Origin: Neobacillus driksii
GTDB taxonomy: Bacteria; Bacillota; Bacilli; Bacillales; Cytobacillaceae
Reading direction: 5' to 3'
NCBI RefSeq assembly: GCF_013409995.1
Contig: NZ_JACCBX010000008.1
Location: 43,797 to 107,796, forward strand
Length of the DNA stretch: 64,000 bases
The position numbers and the translations under genes are program-made. Under the pieces are notes generated by a model, which had not been told where the DNA came from, did no database searches, and saw only the letters and a program-made list of their open reading frames with translations. Within the stretch, counting starts at the first letter, position 1. Every line of letters starts with the position of its first letter. This document shows, in pieces, positions 38,336-47,794 of this stretch.

Positions 38336-40705
38336 TTATTTTAATACACTTTCTGCATTTTCCGCTTCTTCTATTAAACTTCTTAATTTATTTGGGCTAA
38401 TTGGGAGAGTGTTGATTTCTATCTTTAATGGCCTCATCGCATCACAAACAGCATTGGCGATTGCAGCAGGCGGGCTGATGGCACCACCTTCTCCCACCCC
38501 TTTAATCCCCATCGGATTGTGTGGAGAGAGAAACTCTTGGTGACCCATTTCAACTTCAGGGACCTCCATGGCAGTAGGGATTAAATAATCCATATAGGTA
38601 CCGGTCACCAATTGACCGTTTTTATCGTAAATAATCTCTTCATAAAGAGCACCGCCAATACCCTGTGCAACTCCACCTTGAATTTGACCATCAACTATCT
38701 TAGGATTTATGACCCGGCCACAATCATGAACGACAATATAACGCAAAATATCGACAAATCCTGTTTCCTTATCAACCTCCACAACTGCTACGTGAAAGCC
38801 AGAAGAAAATGTCACGGTTGGTGGTACAAAGTAATAGGTTGCACTTGCACCTGGTTCGATTCCTTTTGGAACCTTGCAGCGAGGGCCAGGTTTAGCTGCC
38901 TGAGCAATTTCCTGTAATGTAACAAATTGGGAAGGCGAAAGTTTTACATATACTTTACCGTTTTGCATTTCCAATTCATCGATTGTAACTCCAAGCATTT
39001 CCCCTGCTATTAATAGGAACTTTTCTTTTAATTGTTTGGAAGCACCATGAACCGCTGATCCAGCTGTAACAGCACCCCTGCTAGCAAATGTCCCCACACC
39101 ATATGGAAGCAGACTTGTATCTCCTGCCCGTACGGATACTTGCTCCGGATTTACGCCGAACACATCGGCACAAATTTGGGAGAGAGTGGTTTCATGACTT
39201 TGACCGTGTGGACTAGAGCCAACCCCAACCAAAATATGTCCGGTTGAGTCAACTTTTACTGCAGCACCTTCAAACGGACCAATACCTGTTCCTTCAATAT
39301 AAGACGAAAAACCAATTCCAATATTTTTGTTATTTTTTCTGACTTCTTCTTGTTGTTGACGGAATTCTTCATATCCAGCTATTTTCATCGCTTGCTGTAA
39401 AGATTTTACGTAATCGCCATTTTCAAGTACCATATTTGCTCCATCACGGTAAAAAATACCTGTTTCATACGGCATTTGTTCAGGACGAACGAAATTTCTC
39501 ATTGATACTTCCACTGGGTCAAGATTTAACTTGTCAGCAATCATATAAATGATTCGGTCCATAACATACACAGCCTCAGGTCTCCCTGCCCCGCGATAAG
39601 GTACGTTAGGTGTCTTATTTGTTAAGACGATTCGACCAGTAATGTCATAATTTGGTATATGATACATCCCCCGCAAATGGGCTGCTGAGTTATAGGCACA
39701 ACATAGAGCAAATGAGTTATGTGCTCCATTATCTAAGAGGAACTGATCTTTCAATCCAAGAATGGTTCCATCATTTCTAAACGCCACTTCAACGTCATGT
39801 ACCTGATCACGCGAATGTCTAGTACTCTGCATATGCTCAAGACGATCTTCAATCCACTTAACTGGACGTTTGTATTTCATCGCAAGATAAGGAATCATAA
39901 TTTCCTCTGGATAGACCGCACATTTCGGACCGAATCCACCGCCGACATCCGGCGCAACAACACGTATATTGCCCTCGACCAACCCAACTAGCTTTGAAAG
40001 ATAGGACCGAACCATAAATGGTACTTGAGTAGATGACCAAACATCAAGTTGTTGATTCCGTTCTTGGTACTCAGCAATTACTCCTCTAGTCTCAAGCGGA
40101 TTTCCCGAAACTCTTGGAGTTTTTATTCTTGTTTTTATTATGTGATTTGCCTGCCTAAAAGCATGGGTAGTATCTCCAACCTTTACCTGAAAATGTGATT
40201 GAATATTATTACCAAGCTCTGGATGGATAACGGGTGCGTTTTCCTTTATGGTTTCATAAGGATCTGTAACAACAGGCAGGGGCTCATAGTCGATTTTAAT
40301 CAATGCTAGTGCATCCTCAGCAACATACCGGTCTTCAGCTAATACAATGGCAACCGCTTGACCGACAAACGTTACCTTATCTTCTGCTAACATTGGTTCA
40401 GGGTTTTTCTTAATCGTGGGTTTTATATCAGCTTCTAGCTGTGGAGGCAAGGTGAATTCTACAAATTCAGTGAAAGGTTTTACTTTTCCTTTTAAATCAG
40501 CTGCAACGATGACATCAAGGACACCCTCAAAATCTTTTGCCTGGGAAAGTTCAATGTTTTTTATCTTTGCATGTGCATAAGGGCTCCTGAGAATAGCTGC
40601 TTCCACCATATTTTCTATTCGAATATCAGCTACAAACCTTCCAGAACCAGTAAGCAGCCGATGATCCTCTTTTCTTTTTACATTTTGTCCAACAAATTGC
40701 TTCAC
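38336..40705 (-). CDS. Molybdenum hydroxylase large subunit (xanthine dehydrogenase/CoxL family)
   Basis: 789 residues, the molybdopterin-binding subunit of an aerobic hydroxylase. It begins GQNVKRKEDHRLLTGSGRFVADI, carries VVAPDVGGGFGPKCAVYPEE near residue 250, the active-site loop NVPYRGAGRPEA near 383 and the catalytic glutamate in GVGEGGAISPPAAIANA near 752. The loop is the PYRGAGR form, not AYRCSFR, so this is not a form I CO dehydrogenase; such enzymes hydroxylate N-heteroaromatic rings or aldehydes. GTG start behind AAAGGAGGGACCCGAGC. Partners lie immediately upstream. Confidence 0.93.
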   Translation of the reverse strand: MKQFVGQNVKRKEDHRLLTGSGRFVADIRIENMVEAAILRSPYAHAKIKNIELSQAKDFEGVLDVIVAADLKGKVKPFTEFVEFTLPPQLEADIKPTIKKNPEPMLAEDKVTFVGQAVAIVLAEDRYVAEDALALIKIDYEPLPVVTDPYETIKENAPVIHPELGNNIQSHFQVKVGDTTHAFRQANHIIKTRIKTPRVSGNPLETRGVIAEYQERNQQLDVWSSTQVPFMVRSYLSKLVGLVEGNIRVVAPDVGGGFGPKCAVYPEEIMIPYLAMKYKRPVKWIEDRLEHMQSTRHSRDQVHDVEVAFRNDGTILGLKDQFLLDNGAHNSFALCCAYNSAAHLRGMYHIPNYDITGRIVLTNKTPNVPYRGAGRPEAVYVMDRIIYMIADKLNLDPVEVSMRNFVRPEQMPYETGIFYRDGANMVLENGDYVKSLQQAMKIAGYEEFRQQQEEVRKNNKNIGIGFSSYIEGTGIGPFEGAAVKVDSTGHILVGVGSSPHGQSHETTLSQICADVFGVNPEQVSVRAGDTSLLPYGVGTFASRGAVTAGSAVHGASKQLKEKFLLIAGEMLGVTIDELEMQNGKVYVKLSPSQFVTLQEIAQAAKPGPRCKVPKGIEPGASATYYFVPPTVTFSSGFHVAVVEVDKETGFVDILRYIVVHDCGRVINPKIVDGQIQGGVAQGIGGALYEEIIYDKNGQLVTGTYMDYLIPTAMEVPEVEMGHQEFLSPHNPMGIKGVGEGGAISPPAAIANAVCDAMRPLKIEINTLPISPNKLRSLIEEAENAESVLK

Positions 40706-40724
40706 GCTCGGGTCCCTCCTTTGG

Positions 40725-41201
40725 TTAACATTTGAGTACGTATGCCTCTTTCACAGCTTTAATAATATTGCTGTATCCCGTACAACGGCAAAGGTTACCT
40801 GAGATCGCTTCTCGGATTTCATCATCTGTTGGTAGGTCCGGATGAGTTTCCATGAAGTTTTTTACAGACATTAGAAAACCTGGAGTACAAAATCCACATT
40901 GTAAGGCATGATTATTAGCAAATGCTTGTTGGATTGGATGGAAGGTACCATCTTCTTCAGCAAGTGATTCCACGGTCTCAACTTCTAAGCCATCAGCCTG
41001 AACAGCAAGCATTAAGCAGGATCGGACAGGCTCACCATTTAGTAATACCGTACACGCTCCACAAACACCATGTTCACAACCCACATGAGTTCCGGTCAGA
41101 CCAAGTTTATCCCGCAAAAAGTCTGATAATAGCCATCGAGACTCAACCTCTTTTTCTATCACTTCACCATTTATTTTAATTTTGACATTACAATAGCTCA
41201 T
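40725..41201 (-). CDS. Molybdenum hydroxylase 2Fe-2S subunit (CoxS-like)
   Basis: 158 residues with both iron-sulfur clusters: the plant-type N-terminal set in VGCEHGVCGACTVLLNGEPVRSC (about residues 40-62) and the C-terminal set CGFCTPGFLM...GNLCRCTGYSNI (about 101-145). It passes electrons from the molybdenum centre to the FAD subunit. Starts inside the stop of the FAD subunit gene (4-base overlap) and lies 19 bases before the large subunit. Confidence 0.95.
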   Translation of the reverse strand: MSYCNVKIKINGEVIEKEVESRWLLSDFLRDKLGLTGTHVGCEHGVCGACTVLLNGEPVRSCLMLAVQADGLEVETVESLAEEDGTFHPIQQAFANNHALQCGFCTPGFLMSVKNFMETHPDLPTDDEIREAISGNLCRCTGYSNIIKAVKEAYVLKC

Positions 41202-42079
41202 ACGAATACTCCTTCCCTGGCTCGTGCAATCGCTTTATATAATGCCCTTTCTAGTAAAACACCTGATAAATATCTGCGATATTCCTTCGAGCCATGGATA
41301 TCTCCTTCTGGATCCAAATCACCTAATTGAAGAGTAGCAGCTTCTTTAAGAATGGAATCGTCAGGCATTTTACCTATTAAAAATCCCTCTACAGCTTCTG
41401 GGATAAAAGGGACTGAATTTGCACCACCTAAAGCGATTTTTGCATCCGCTATGGTCCCATCTGCTTCAAGCTCTACGACGGCCGCCACCTCAACTAGAGC
41501 AAAATCCCCGTGTCTCCTAGCAACCTCTTCAAACGCGTAGCCACTACCTTTTTTGATTTTTGGAAAGCGAATTTCCTTAATAAGCTGATTTGGCTCGAGG
41601 GACGTTAATAAATAACTTAGGAAAAATTCTTCAGGTGATACGGTTATTTCTTCCTCCCTAGACATAATAACGATTTCTCCTCTTAAGGCCGTTAACATAC
41701 ATGGCAGCTCAGCTGATGGATCTGCATGGGCGATGCTTCCGCCTATCGTGCCTCTTGATCTGATTTGATTATGTCCTACCCACGTGATCCCTTCTGTTAG
41801 AAGTGGACATTTTTCCCGAACTAGTGCTGACTTTTCTACATCAACATGTCGAGTCATTCCGCCGATCACGATTACATCTTCTTCTTCTCTGATTCCTTTC
41901 AATTCTTCTACTCGGCCAATATCTATTATGTAGCCAGGTGTTGAAAGCCTCATGTTTAATAATGGAATTAAACTTTGGCCTCCAGACATAATCTTGGCGT
42001 CGTCTCCATATTCAGCCAACATATCAAGAGCTTCTTGGAGACTATTTGGTCTTAGATAGGAGAACTTTGGGGGCTTCAT
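41198..42079 (-). CDS. Molybdenum hydroxylase FAD-binding subunit (CoxM-like)
   Basis: 293 residues. FAD-binding sequences AKIMSGGQSLIPLLNMRL near residue 29 and IRSRGTIGGSIAHADPSAELP near 106 are intact, as is YAFEEVARRHGDFALVEVAA near 176. It transfers electrons onward, normally to oxygen or a quinone. First gene of the M-S-L trio, behind AAAGGAGGTCATCATA. Confidence 0.95.
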   Translation of the reverse strand: MKPPKFSYLRPNSLQEALDMLAEYGDDAKIMSGGQSLIPLLNMRLSTPGYIIDIGRVEELKGIREEEDVIVIGGMTRHVDVEKSALVREKCPLLTEGITWVGHNQIRSRGTIGGSIAHADPSAELPCMLTALRGEIVIMSREEEITVSPEEFFLSYLLTSLEPNQLIKEIRFPKIKKGSGYAFEEVARRHGDFALVEVAAVVELEADGTIADAKIALGGANSVPFIPEAVEGFLIGKMPDDSILKEAATLQLGDLDPEGDIHGSKEYRRYLSGVLLERALYKAIARAREGVFV

Positions 42080-42115
42080 TATGATGACCTCCTTTTACTT
42101 GGTTCATTTTTTCAA

Positions 42116-42871
42116 TTAATATTTTCCTGATAATAAGCTTCCAGCGTTAGGAACAAAAGTTTCTAGCTCCAATTGCTTCAATATTTTATAGACGGTTGAA
42201 GTGGCTGCGGTCAATACTGGCAGTCCTAGCTCATCTTCGACCGTTTGGACTGCTGGAAGAGATGGCATTTGTACACATGCAGAAAGAACGACCGCATCAG
42301 CACCTTGAATATTTAACTTTTTTGCAATCTCAGAAAGATTTTTTGGATCTAATCTCCCAACTTCCAAATTGTCAGGGACCTCGAGGCTGATCGAATCAAT
42401 CACTTCGATTCCACTTTGTTCCAAATAATCAATTACCATCTGAGTTAAAGGTTTCATGTATGGGGTAATAATCGAGACTTTCCTTGCATTTATGGTTTTT
42501 ATGCCCTCCACTAATGCCCCAGCACTGCTGATTACCGGTGCTGCGCCACCGTTGTCAACTGTTGCACCGTACAACCTTTTTTCCGAGCTTAGATGATAGC
42601 CTGCACCTTGGCACATTATCGCCACCAAACAAGCATAGGCAAGTACATCACAGCGGGCATCAGATAATTCCACTGCACATCTGTCACTTTCTACATCCAT
42701 TTTTGATAATTCTTCTTTTGAAACATGCTTCATTCTCATTCGACTGGAGTGAAAGGTGAAAGAAGCCTCAGAATATTCCTTCATTTTAGCGTGCAACATG
42801 GCTGGAATCTCAGTTTCCATTGTTGTATTAGAGCTTGGGACAATCAGTCCAACTCGATAATGTCTTGTCAT
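42116..42871 (-). CDS. Maleate isomerase-like Asp/Glu racemase family enzyme
   Basis: About 251 residues of the Asp/Glu/hydantoin racemase superfamily, closest in look to maleate cis-trans isomerase and arylmalonate decarboxylase. It begins RVGLIVPSSNTTMETEIPAML and has two candidate catalytic cysteines, in VLAYACLVAIM near residue 75 and VVLSACVQMPS near 198. Maleate isomerase turns maleate into fumarate, the last step of maleamate-type pathways, and a maleamate amidase-like gene lies in the same cluster. The ATG at 42871 is preferred; RBS AAAGGTGG is distant. The neighbouring gene supports but does not prove the substrate. Confidence 0.82.
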   Translation of the reverse strand: MTRHYRVGLIVPSSNTTMETEIPAMLHAKMKEYSEASFTFHSSRMRMKHVSKEELSKMDVESDRCAVELSDARCDVLAYACLVAIMCQGAGYHLSSEKRLYGATVDNGGAAPVISSAGALVEGIKTINARKVSIITPYMKPLTQMVIDYLEQSGIEVIDSISLEVPDNLEVGRLDPKNLSEIAKKLNIQGADAVVLSACVQMPSLPAVQTVEDELGLPVLTAATSTVYKILKQLELETFVPNAGSLLSGKY

Positions 42872-42957
42872 TCTTTTTACAACCACCTTTAATTTAGTGT
42901 AGGTAGATTTGCTTTTATGGAGATTCAACTAATTATAAATGCTATATTCGAAGAGTA

Positions 42958-43437
42958 TTATTCAATGTTAATGGCAGAATCTACAGTGGATTCAATTGGT
43001 GCAGATTTTACCGCTTTTTGAATATCCTTAAAAAACTTTCCGGCTAAAAATTTCGCCACCCCGCCAAGAACTCGGTTTCCGACACTTGCAATGGTACCGC
43101 CTATTTCCGCATCACAGTTCCATTCAAGTCTAGATCCGCCATCTGCCTCAAATAATCGGCAATGCATTTTTGCTTCTACATGACCAGGAGTTCCACTGCC
43201 AGATGCATGAAGAATATAATAGTTTGGTTTATCTACACCTTCAATTTTTACTTTTCCTACATATTCTCCCTTGACTGCAGCCACGCCCAATTTTAAAACT
43301 ACATCGTATTCACCATTTTCTTTTAAGACCAATTCATGACAGCCAGGAATGACTTTTTTCAAAATTTCCTCATCTAGAAGTGAATTCCATAACTGATTTA
43401 CATCCATTGAAAATTTTGCTTCTCCTTCAAGATTCAT
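42958..43437 (-). CDS. CoxG-like SRPBCC family protein
   Basis: 159 residues, resembling carbon monoxide dehydrogenase subunit G (SRPBCC fold). Family pieces: VNQLWNSLLDEEILKKVIPGC near residue 13, YVGKVKIEGVDKP near 58 and CDAEIGGTIASVGNRVLGG near 110. In CO dehydrogenase clusters CoxG helps attach or assemble the enzyme at the membrane. It lies next to the FAD, iron-sulfur and large subunit genes with only the isomerase between, so it probably serves this hydroxylase. Confidence 0.87.
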   Translation of the reverse strand: MNLEGEAKFSMDVNQLWNSLLDEEILKKVIPGCHELVLKENGEYDVVLKLGVAAVKGEYVGKVKIEGVDKPNYYILHASGSGTPGHVEAKMHCRLFEADGGSRLEWNCDAEIGGTIASVGNRVLGGVAKFLAGKFFKDIQKAVKSAPIESTVDSAINIE

Positions 43438-43610
43438 CTATTCAAACACCCCTTGTAATCTATTAATAATGCTCAAGATTAGGAACAATTAACTAGTCCT
43501 CCTAACTTGATTATATATAATTCCGTATTTTCTGAATAGTAAAAATAACGACACAATATGACATGAACTATTAATGAGGAATTTTACCAGCATTATTGCT
43601 TGTAAAATTT

Positions 43611-44591
43611 TTATCCATTTATTGTCAATAGTTTTTCAACTGGAATTTTTACAAGTTGGGAGAACTTTTCAAATGCTAGATTTGCATTTAATTCTACACC
43701 GATTAAAGTGATAAAAGGTTGGCCTTCATATTCCATAAAGACTTCCCAACTCAGCCTATTCCCACTGAATTGAACTAAATAAATGCTATTGTCTTCTTCT
43801 AAAAAGACAAAGCCTTTTGCCCTAATTAGGTTGGGCTTTAGACAAAAGAAATAATCCTCTATGATGATTTTAGTTACTTTAATTGGAACAGGAATAGCAA
43901 TGGTAGATAAATATTCGTAAGAAGGTGGATTTGCGTGCTGCTCCCTATCCTCTGAAGCTTGTAAGGAAACTTCATGCTGTTTTTTTTCGGTTCTATTAAT
44001 AGTAAGTAGTTGATCCAGACCCACCTGACCGCTAACCGTGAATAGAAGCTCAGCTGAATCATTTATCTCTTTGATTAAGTTTTCAATTTTGGATTTATCC
44101 AATTTCTCTACCAAATCTACCTTATTTACAATAATGGAATCTGCAGAACATAGCTGTTTGGTATAGGTGGTCCTCATATCGAAAGACGTTATCCCTGAAA
44201 TAGTTTCAGCATCTACAAGCGAAACCACACTTTTCACATAAATTCGAGAAATTAATTCTTTTTTCAACATTTCATCCATGACTTCCTCTGGATTAGCAAT
44301 GCCTGTTAATTCAACAAAAATAATGGTTGGGTTTGTCTTTAATAGTTGTTCAAAACTATTTATCAGTTCACTTTTTTTACTGCAGCAGATACATCCGTCA
44401 TTTAAAGACTGAATTGGTATAGAACTTCTCCCATTAATAATGTGGCTGTCAACGTCCATCTTTCCGAATTCATTCATGAGTACCCCAAACGTCATGTCCT
44501 TTTGCTTTGATTCCTCAAGCAAATTTAATAATAAAGTTGTCTTGCCACTGCCTAAAAATCCACTTAAAATAATAACCGGCACTCTGCTCAT
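43611..44591 (-). CDS. CobW/COG0523-type metal-chaperone GTPase
   Basis: 326 residues. G1 motif LSGFLGSGKTTLLLNLL near residue 9, the metal-binding motif GCICCSKK (CxCC) near 66, VELTGIANP near 96 and the G4-type VNKVDLVEKL near 155. COG0523 GTPases deliver zinc, cobalt or other metals to target enzymes. It lies between the Rieske oxygenase beta subunit (15 bases upstream) and the CoxG gene, so the client may be the zinc alcohol dehydrogenase, the non-haem iron oxygenase or DUF3891. The ribosome binding site is weak. Confidence 0.88.
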   Translation of the reverse strand: MSRVPVIILSGFLGSGKTTLLLNLLEESKQKDMTFGVLMNEFGKMDVDSHIINGRSSIPIQSLNDGCICCSKKSELINSFEQLLKTNPTIIFVELTGIANPEEVMDEMLKKELISRIYVKSVVSLVDAETISGITSFDMRTTYTKQLCSADSIIVNKVDLVEKLDKSKIENLIKEINDSAELLFTVSGQVGLDQLLTINRTEKKQHEVSLQASEDREQHANPPSYEYLSTIAIPVPIKVTKIIIEDYFFCLKPNLIRAKGFVFLEEDNSIYLVQFSGNRLSWEVFMEYEGQPFITLIGVELNANLAFEKFSQLVKIPVEKLLTING

Positions 44592-44606
44592 AGATTTCTA
44601 CCGATT

Positions 44607-45089
44607 CTATAACAAGAAGCTCAAGTTTCCGATAAATTCGTTATTATTAATGAGCTCCACTTTTTTAGAGGCAATTTTCCACGAGTTCCCGTTGATCCTC
44701 AGCTTATGTTCAAATCTGCCAGAATATATGGTTTGGATACTCCTCCTTAATTCCACAATAATAAAATTAGAGCTTACGATAATGGCTTGATCATCTTGAC
44801 CTAGAACTCTAATATTTGTGATTAAATGCCTCGTTTTTGATTGCGGATCTTGACCATATGCTAAACCACTTTGTAATCGCCAAACTCTTTCTCCCAACCG
44901 CTCTTTGTCGTCGTATATGATTGATACATGAGTATTCGGATCATAGTGATCTTTATTTGACGGAATCCAATAAGAGGCGTCCTCTGTAAATAAGTCCAGC
45001 CATTCACTAAATTTCCCATCATCCAAATAAGAGGCTTCATCTATAAGAAAAGCTTCTACATCCTTTCGGCCTATAAGAACTCCATTCAT
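44607..45089 (-). CDS. Rieske ring-hydroxylating oxygenase beta subunit
   Basis: About 160 residues of the small-subunit family of aromatic-ring dioxygenases (NTF2-like fold). Visible pattern: VEAFLIDEASYLDDGKFSEWLDLFTEDASYWIPSN at the start, RVWRLQSGLAYGQDPQSKTRHLITNI near residue 70 and GRFEHKLRINGNSWKIASKKVEL near the end. It supports the alpha subunit trimer structurally. The ATG at 45089 with GGAGGCATGAAA is preferred to the ATG six bases earlier. Confidence 0.9.
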   Translation of the reverse strand: MNGVLIGRKDVEAFLIDEASYLDDGKFSEWLDLFTEDASYWIPSNKDHYDPNTHVSIIYDDKERLGERVWRLQSGLAYGQDPQSKTRHLITNIRVLGQDDQAIIVSSNFIIVELRRSIQTIYSGRFEHKLRINGNSWKIASKKVELINNNEFIGNLSFLL

Positions 45090-45111
45090 TTTCATGCCTC
45101 CTATTATCCTA

Positions 45112-46278
45112 TTATTCTTTCACCATTAATCGTCGCCATTCTTTGTATAACGACCTCGCCGATACCTCATCACTTGAAGTGGCAGTAATAATCCCGTTTT
45201 CATCTATTTCTTCGCGATTCATTCCTCGGCTGATTTCAAGCCATTCTGCTCCGTTCACCCTTGCATTAAGCCCCTCCATGACTCGATCAAATCCAACCTC
45301 GAGGTCATCTACAGTACCAAAACCAGCTGGCCCATAGAAACCTTCATGTTTTCTTAACCTGCTGGCATTCTCTTCTATAGAAACCCCTTTGAGCATGATT
45401 GGATATAGGCTGACATACGTCTTGTTAACGGATATAGGTCTCGTTACACGAACTTGAGAACCAACAAAGCCTAGGTTAGGGAAAATAATCAAATTAAATG
45501 GTAATGCCCCAATGCCAAGGTCTCCATCTAATTCATATAAGGAGTGTCCATTTCCCAAATCGCGTATTTTTTCGTTCTTGTGCATTTTTGAGAAATTAAT
45601 TCTTTTTCCCGTTTTATTTGCGACAAGATTAAAGAAACTCCTATGGGTGACACTTAAATGATACGGATCAATCGTGTTTTCTACCTGAAGCTTCCAATTG
45701 CCGTCAAAGCTGTATTTATGAACACCTGCATTTAGTGCAATACCTTCTGGTCCGGTACTAACCACATAATCGATATATTTACGGGCATGCCCCAAATAGT
45801 CTTCCAGACTAGGAACATCTTCAGACAAACTAGCAAAGATAAATCCCTGGTATACTCCAACCTTTGGCACTTTGATTAACCCCATTTTACAGCGATCAAA
45901 TTTTTCATCATACCCGTCTTGAAATGGCATTCCTGTCAGATCACCATTATTGGAATATGTCCAGCCGTGGTAGGCACAACGGAAATAGTTTGCATTTCCT
46001 TGCTCCTGTTGACAAACTGTAGCAGCTCTGTGCCTGCAGCGGTTTAAGACAACATGTATTTCTTCTGTGTCAGAGTCGCGTGTAACAATCACCGGATTCG
46101 TTCCTAAAACCGTTGTCTTATAGTCCCCTGCATTAGCTATCTCACTTTCATGTGCTACATATACCCATGTATTTTCAAAGATTTTCTTCATTTCTTTTTC
46201 AAATATGGCTTCATCTTTATAGACATCTCCGTGGACTGCTCCGGTTTTAACTAGATCCGAAATGTTCAATGTTTCCAT
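45112..46278 (-). CDS. Rieske ring-hydroxylating oxygenase alpha subunit
   Basis: About 388 residues, catalytic subunit of an aromatic oxygenase. Rieske cluster ligands in LNRCRHRAATVCQ and YFRCAYHGWTY (C-x-H...C-x2-H, about residues 80-105) and mononuclear iron ligands in ENTIDPYHLSVTHRSF near 200. The hydrophobic-pocket residues do not tell the substrate. The ATG at 46278 (METLN) is chosen over an upstream frame that overlaps the dehydrogenase gene. No ferredoxin or reductase gene is in the window, so electrons must come from elsewhere. Confidence 0.93.
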   Translation of the reverse strand: METLNISDLVKTGAVHGDVYKDEAIFEKEMKKIFENTWVYVAHESEIANAGDYKTTVLGTNPVIVTRDSDTEEIHVVLNRCRHRAATVCQQEQGNANYFRCAYHGWTYSNNGDLTGMPFQDGYDEKFDRCKMGLIKVPKVGVYQGFIFASLSEDVPSLEDYLGHARKYIDYVVSTGPEGIALNAGVHKYSFDGNWKLQVENTIDPYHLSVTHRSFFNLVANKTGKRINFSKMHKNEKIRDLGNGHSLYELDGDLGIGALPFNLIIFPNLGFVGSQVRVTRPISVNKTYVSLYPIMLKGVSIEENASRLRKHEGFYGPAGFGTVDDLEVGFDRVMEGLNARVNGAEWLEISRGMNREEIDENGIITATSSDEVSARSLYKEWRRLMVKE

Positions 46279-46298
46279 CTTCAATTTCACCCATCTTC

Positions 46299-47384
46299 CT
46301 ATAGAGAATCGTTTACAACTGCAACATGTATGCATCCATCCTCACCGTATGCATGCATCCTGACTGCTTTGGCTGCCTCTTCGATAGAAAAACTGTGCGT
46401 AACCATCTTTTCAAGAGGGTATTTTCTTGATTCGATTACCCGTAATGCAACTCCGACAGCTTTCTTTGGCCTGCCAAGTACTCCTTTTACGGTCAGCAGC
46501 TTCCAAGTGATTTTACTAGACATAAGATTTTGGGATAATTTTTCATCCGTACCTGAGTGAACGATAGTTGCTCTGAGTCCTGCAAGGTCTAATGCAGTTA
46601 CCAGCTGTTGAGGGGCAGTTGCTGCGTTAATAATGGTATCTGCCATTTTACCATCAGTTACTGCATGAACTTCTTTAACGAGATCCTGAGTATCTGCAAA
46701 AAACGTGTGTGTCGCACCAAATTCCTTTGCTAATTTTAGACGATGTTCGTCTTTAGACATACCCGTAACAATGATTTTACCCGCCCCTGCTTCTTTAGCC
46801 CCGATTACTGCACCTAAGCCCATTGGTCCTGGTCCTTGAATCAGGACGGTATCACCTACTTTCGTATTACCCACTTCTTGAACCCAGTGGATACCGTTAG
46901 ATATCGGAATATATAATTGTAAAAGCTCCGGTGAAACTTCAGAGCTTGCTTTATGAATAATAGAATTAGGGTGCAGATACATATATTCTGCAAATCCTCC
47001 CCATAATGCCGTTTTTTCATGGTCTATTCTCATTGCTCCATACCGTAAATCAAAACATTGTTGATAGTTTCCGGTTAGGCAATTATTACAGGATCCACAG
47101 GGGATATACTCTTCCACCACCACACGGTCACCTTCTTGTAACCCCCAGCGTTCTGCAGCCTTTTGACCTAAATTTGTTACCCTTCCAACTATTTCATGTC
47201 CAATCACACATGGGAGTTGAAATACCCCATTTCCGCCATTTAAATAAGCTTCACTGTCAAATCCACATACGCCACAGGCTTCAACATGGAGAAGGGCGTC
47301 ATTTTCACCTGTTTCAGGGATTGGAAATTCCTTTATTTCTATCGTTTCCTTTTCTGTCAGTACAGCTGCTTTTACTTTATTCAA
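46299..47384 (-). CDS. Zinc-dependent alcohol dehydrogenase family protein
   Basis: 361 residues, medium-chain dehydrogenase. Catalytic zinc region HVEACGVCGFDSEAYL near residue 31 and CVIGHEIVG near 59; structural zinc cysteines in CGSCNNCLTGNYQQC near 96-110; nucleotide-binding fold VLIQGPGPMGLGAVIGAKEAG near 175. It may oxidise the cis-diol or alcohol formed by the Rieske oxygenase just downstream (21 bases). Substrate unproven. Confidence 0.9.
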   Translation of the reverse strand: MNKVKAAVLTEKETIEIKEFPIPETGENDALLHVEACGVCGFDSEAYLNGGNGVFQLPCVIGHEIVGRVTNLGQKAAERWGLQEGDRVVVEEYIPCGSCNNCLTGNYQQCFDLRYGAMRIDHEKTALWGGFAEYMYLHPNSIIHKASSEVSPELLQLYIPISNGIHWVQEVGNTKVGDTVLIQGPGPMGLGAVIGAKEAGAGKIIVTGMSKDEHRLKLAKEFGATHTFFADTQDLVKEVHAVTDGKMADTIINAATAPQQLVTALDLAGLRATIVHSGTDEKLSQNLMSSKITWKLLTVKGVLGRPKKAVGVALRVIESRKYPLEKMVTHSFSIEEAAKAVRMHAYGEDGCIHVAVVNDSL

Positions 47385-47439
47385 ATGATTTTACCTCCTA
47401 CTTAAATCCGCTCTAGTCAACCAACTCTTCTGAAATATG

Positions 47440-47670
47440 CTATATGTCGTCTGCTTCATCAATCCATCTTGTTTGAGAAGGATCTAAAAGAGAAGTAAGA
47501 TCCTTGTGCGAACTCCATAATAAACTTTCTAATTCAAGGGGATCGAAATAAGAGGTTTTTCCGGTTCGGATATCCTTTATTAATAACCGATCCCCATTAG
47601 CAGTCCTGTCTAGTTTTACGGAAACATGTGCAAATTCATTTTTTAGGACAAAGCCTTCGCTCAATTTCAT
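47440..47670 (-). CDS. Small conserved protein beside Rieske oxygenase, 76 aa
   Basis: 76 residues, soluble: a beta-rich first half (SEGFVLKNEFAHVSVKLDRT, LLIKDIRTGKTSYFDPLELES) and a helical end (LWSSHKDLTSLLDP). From memory similar short proteins occur beside aromatic dioxygenase genes and are sometimes labelled dihydrodiol dehydrogenase, which their size does not support. It opens the gene row behind the second TetR-type palindrome. No catalytic motif seen. Confidence 0.6.
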   Translation of the reverse strand: MKLSEGFVLKNEFAHVSVKLDRTANGDRLLIKDIRTGKTSYFDPLELESLLWSSHKDLTSLLDPSQTRWIDEADDI

Positions 47671-47693
47671 TCACCTGCATTCAATTGAAGTTA

Positions 47694-47709
47694 GTTAGTG
47701 CCCACTAAC
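47694..47709. promoter_or_regulatory. Palindromic operator copy 2 (within catabolic cluster)
   Basis: GTTAGTGCCCACTAAC, with 7-bp half-sites GTTAGTG / CACTAAC. It is nearly identical to the palindrome upstream of the TetR gene (50339-50354). It lies 24 bases before the 76-aa gene, in a 124-base gap after DUF3891, so it should control the second transcription unit. Confidence 0.75.
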
Positions 47710-47794
47710 ATAACATTACACTTTTGCACATTTTTACATATTAGTTATCAATATATTAACAAAATTCTGATAATATAAAACGTAGTGTGTTAGA

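Noticed and set aside
38336..42079. Aerobic CO dehydrogenase (coxMSL)
   Set aside because: The large subunit has the loop PYRGAGR rather than AYRCSFR of form I CO dehydrogenase, and the surrounding genes are for aromatic or heterocyclic breakdown.
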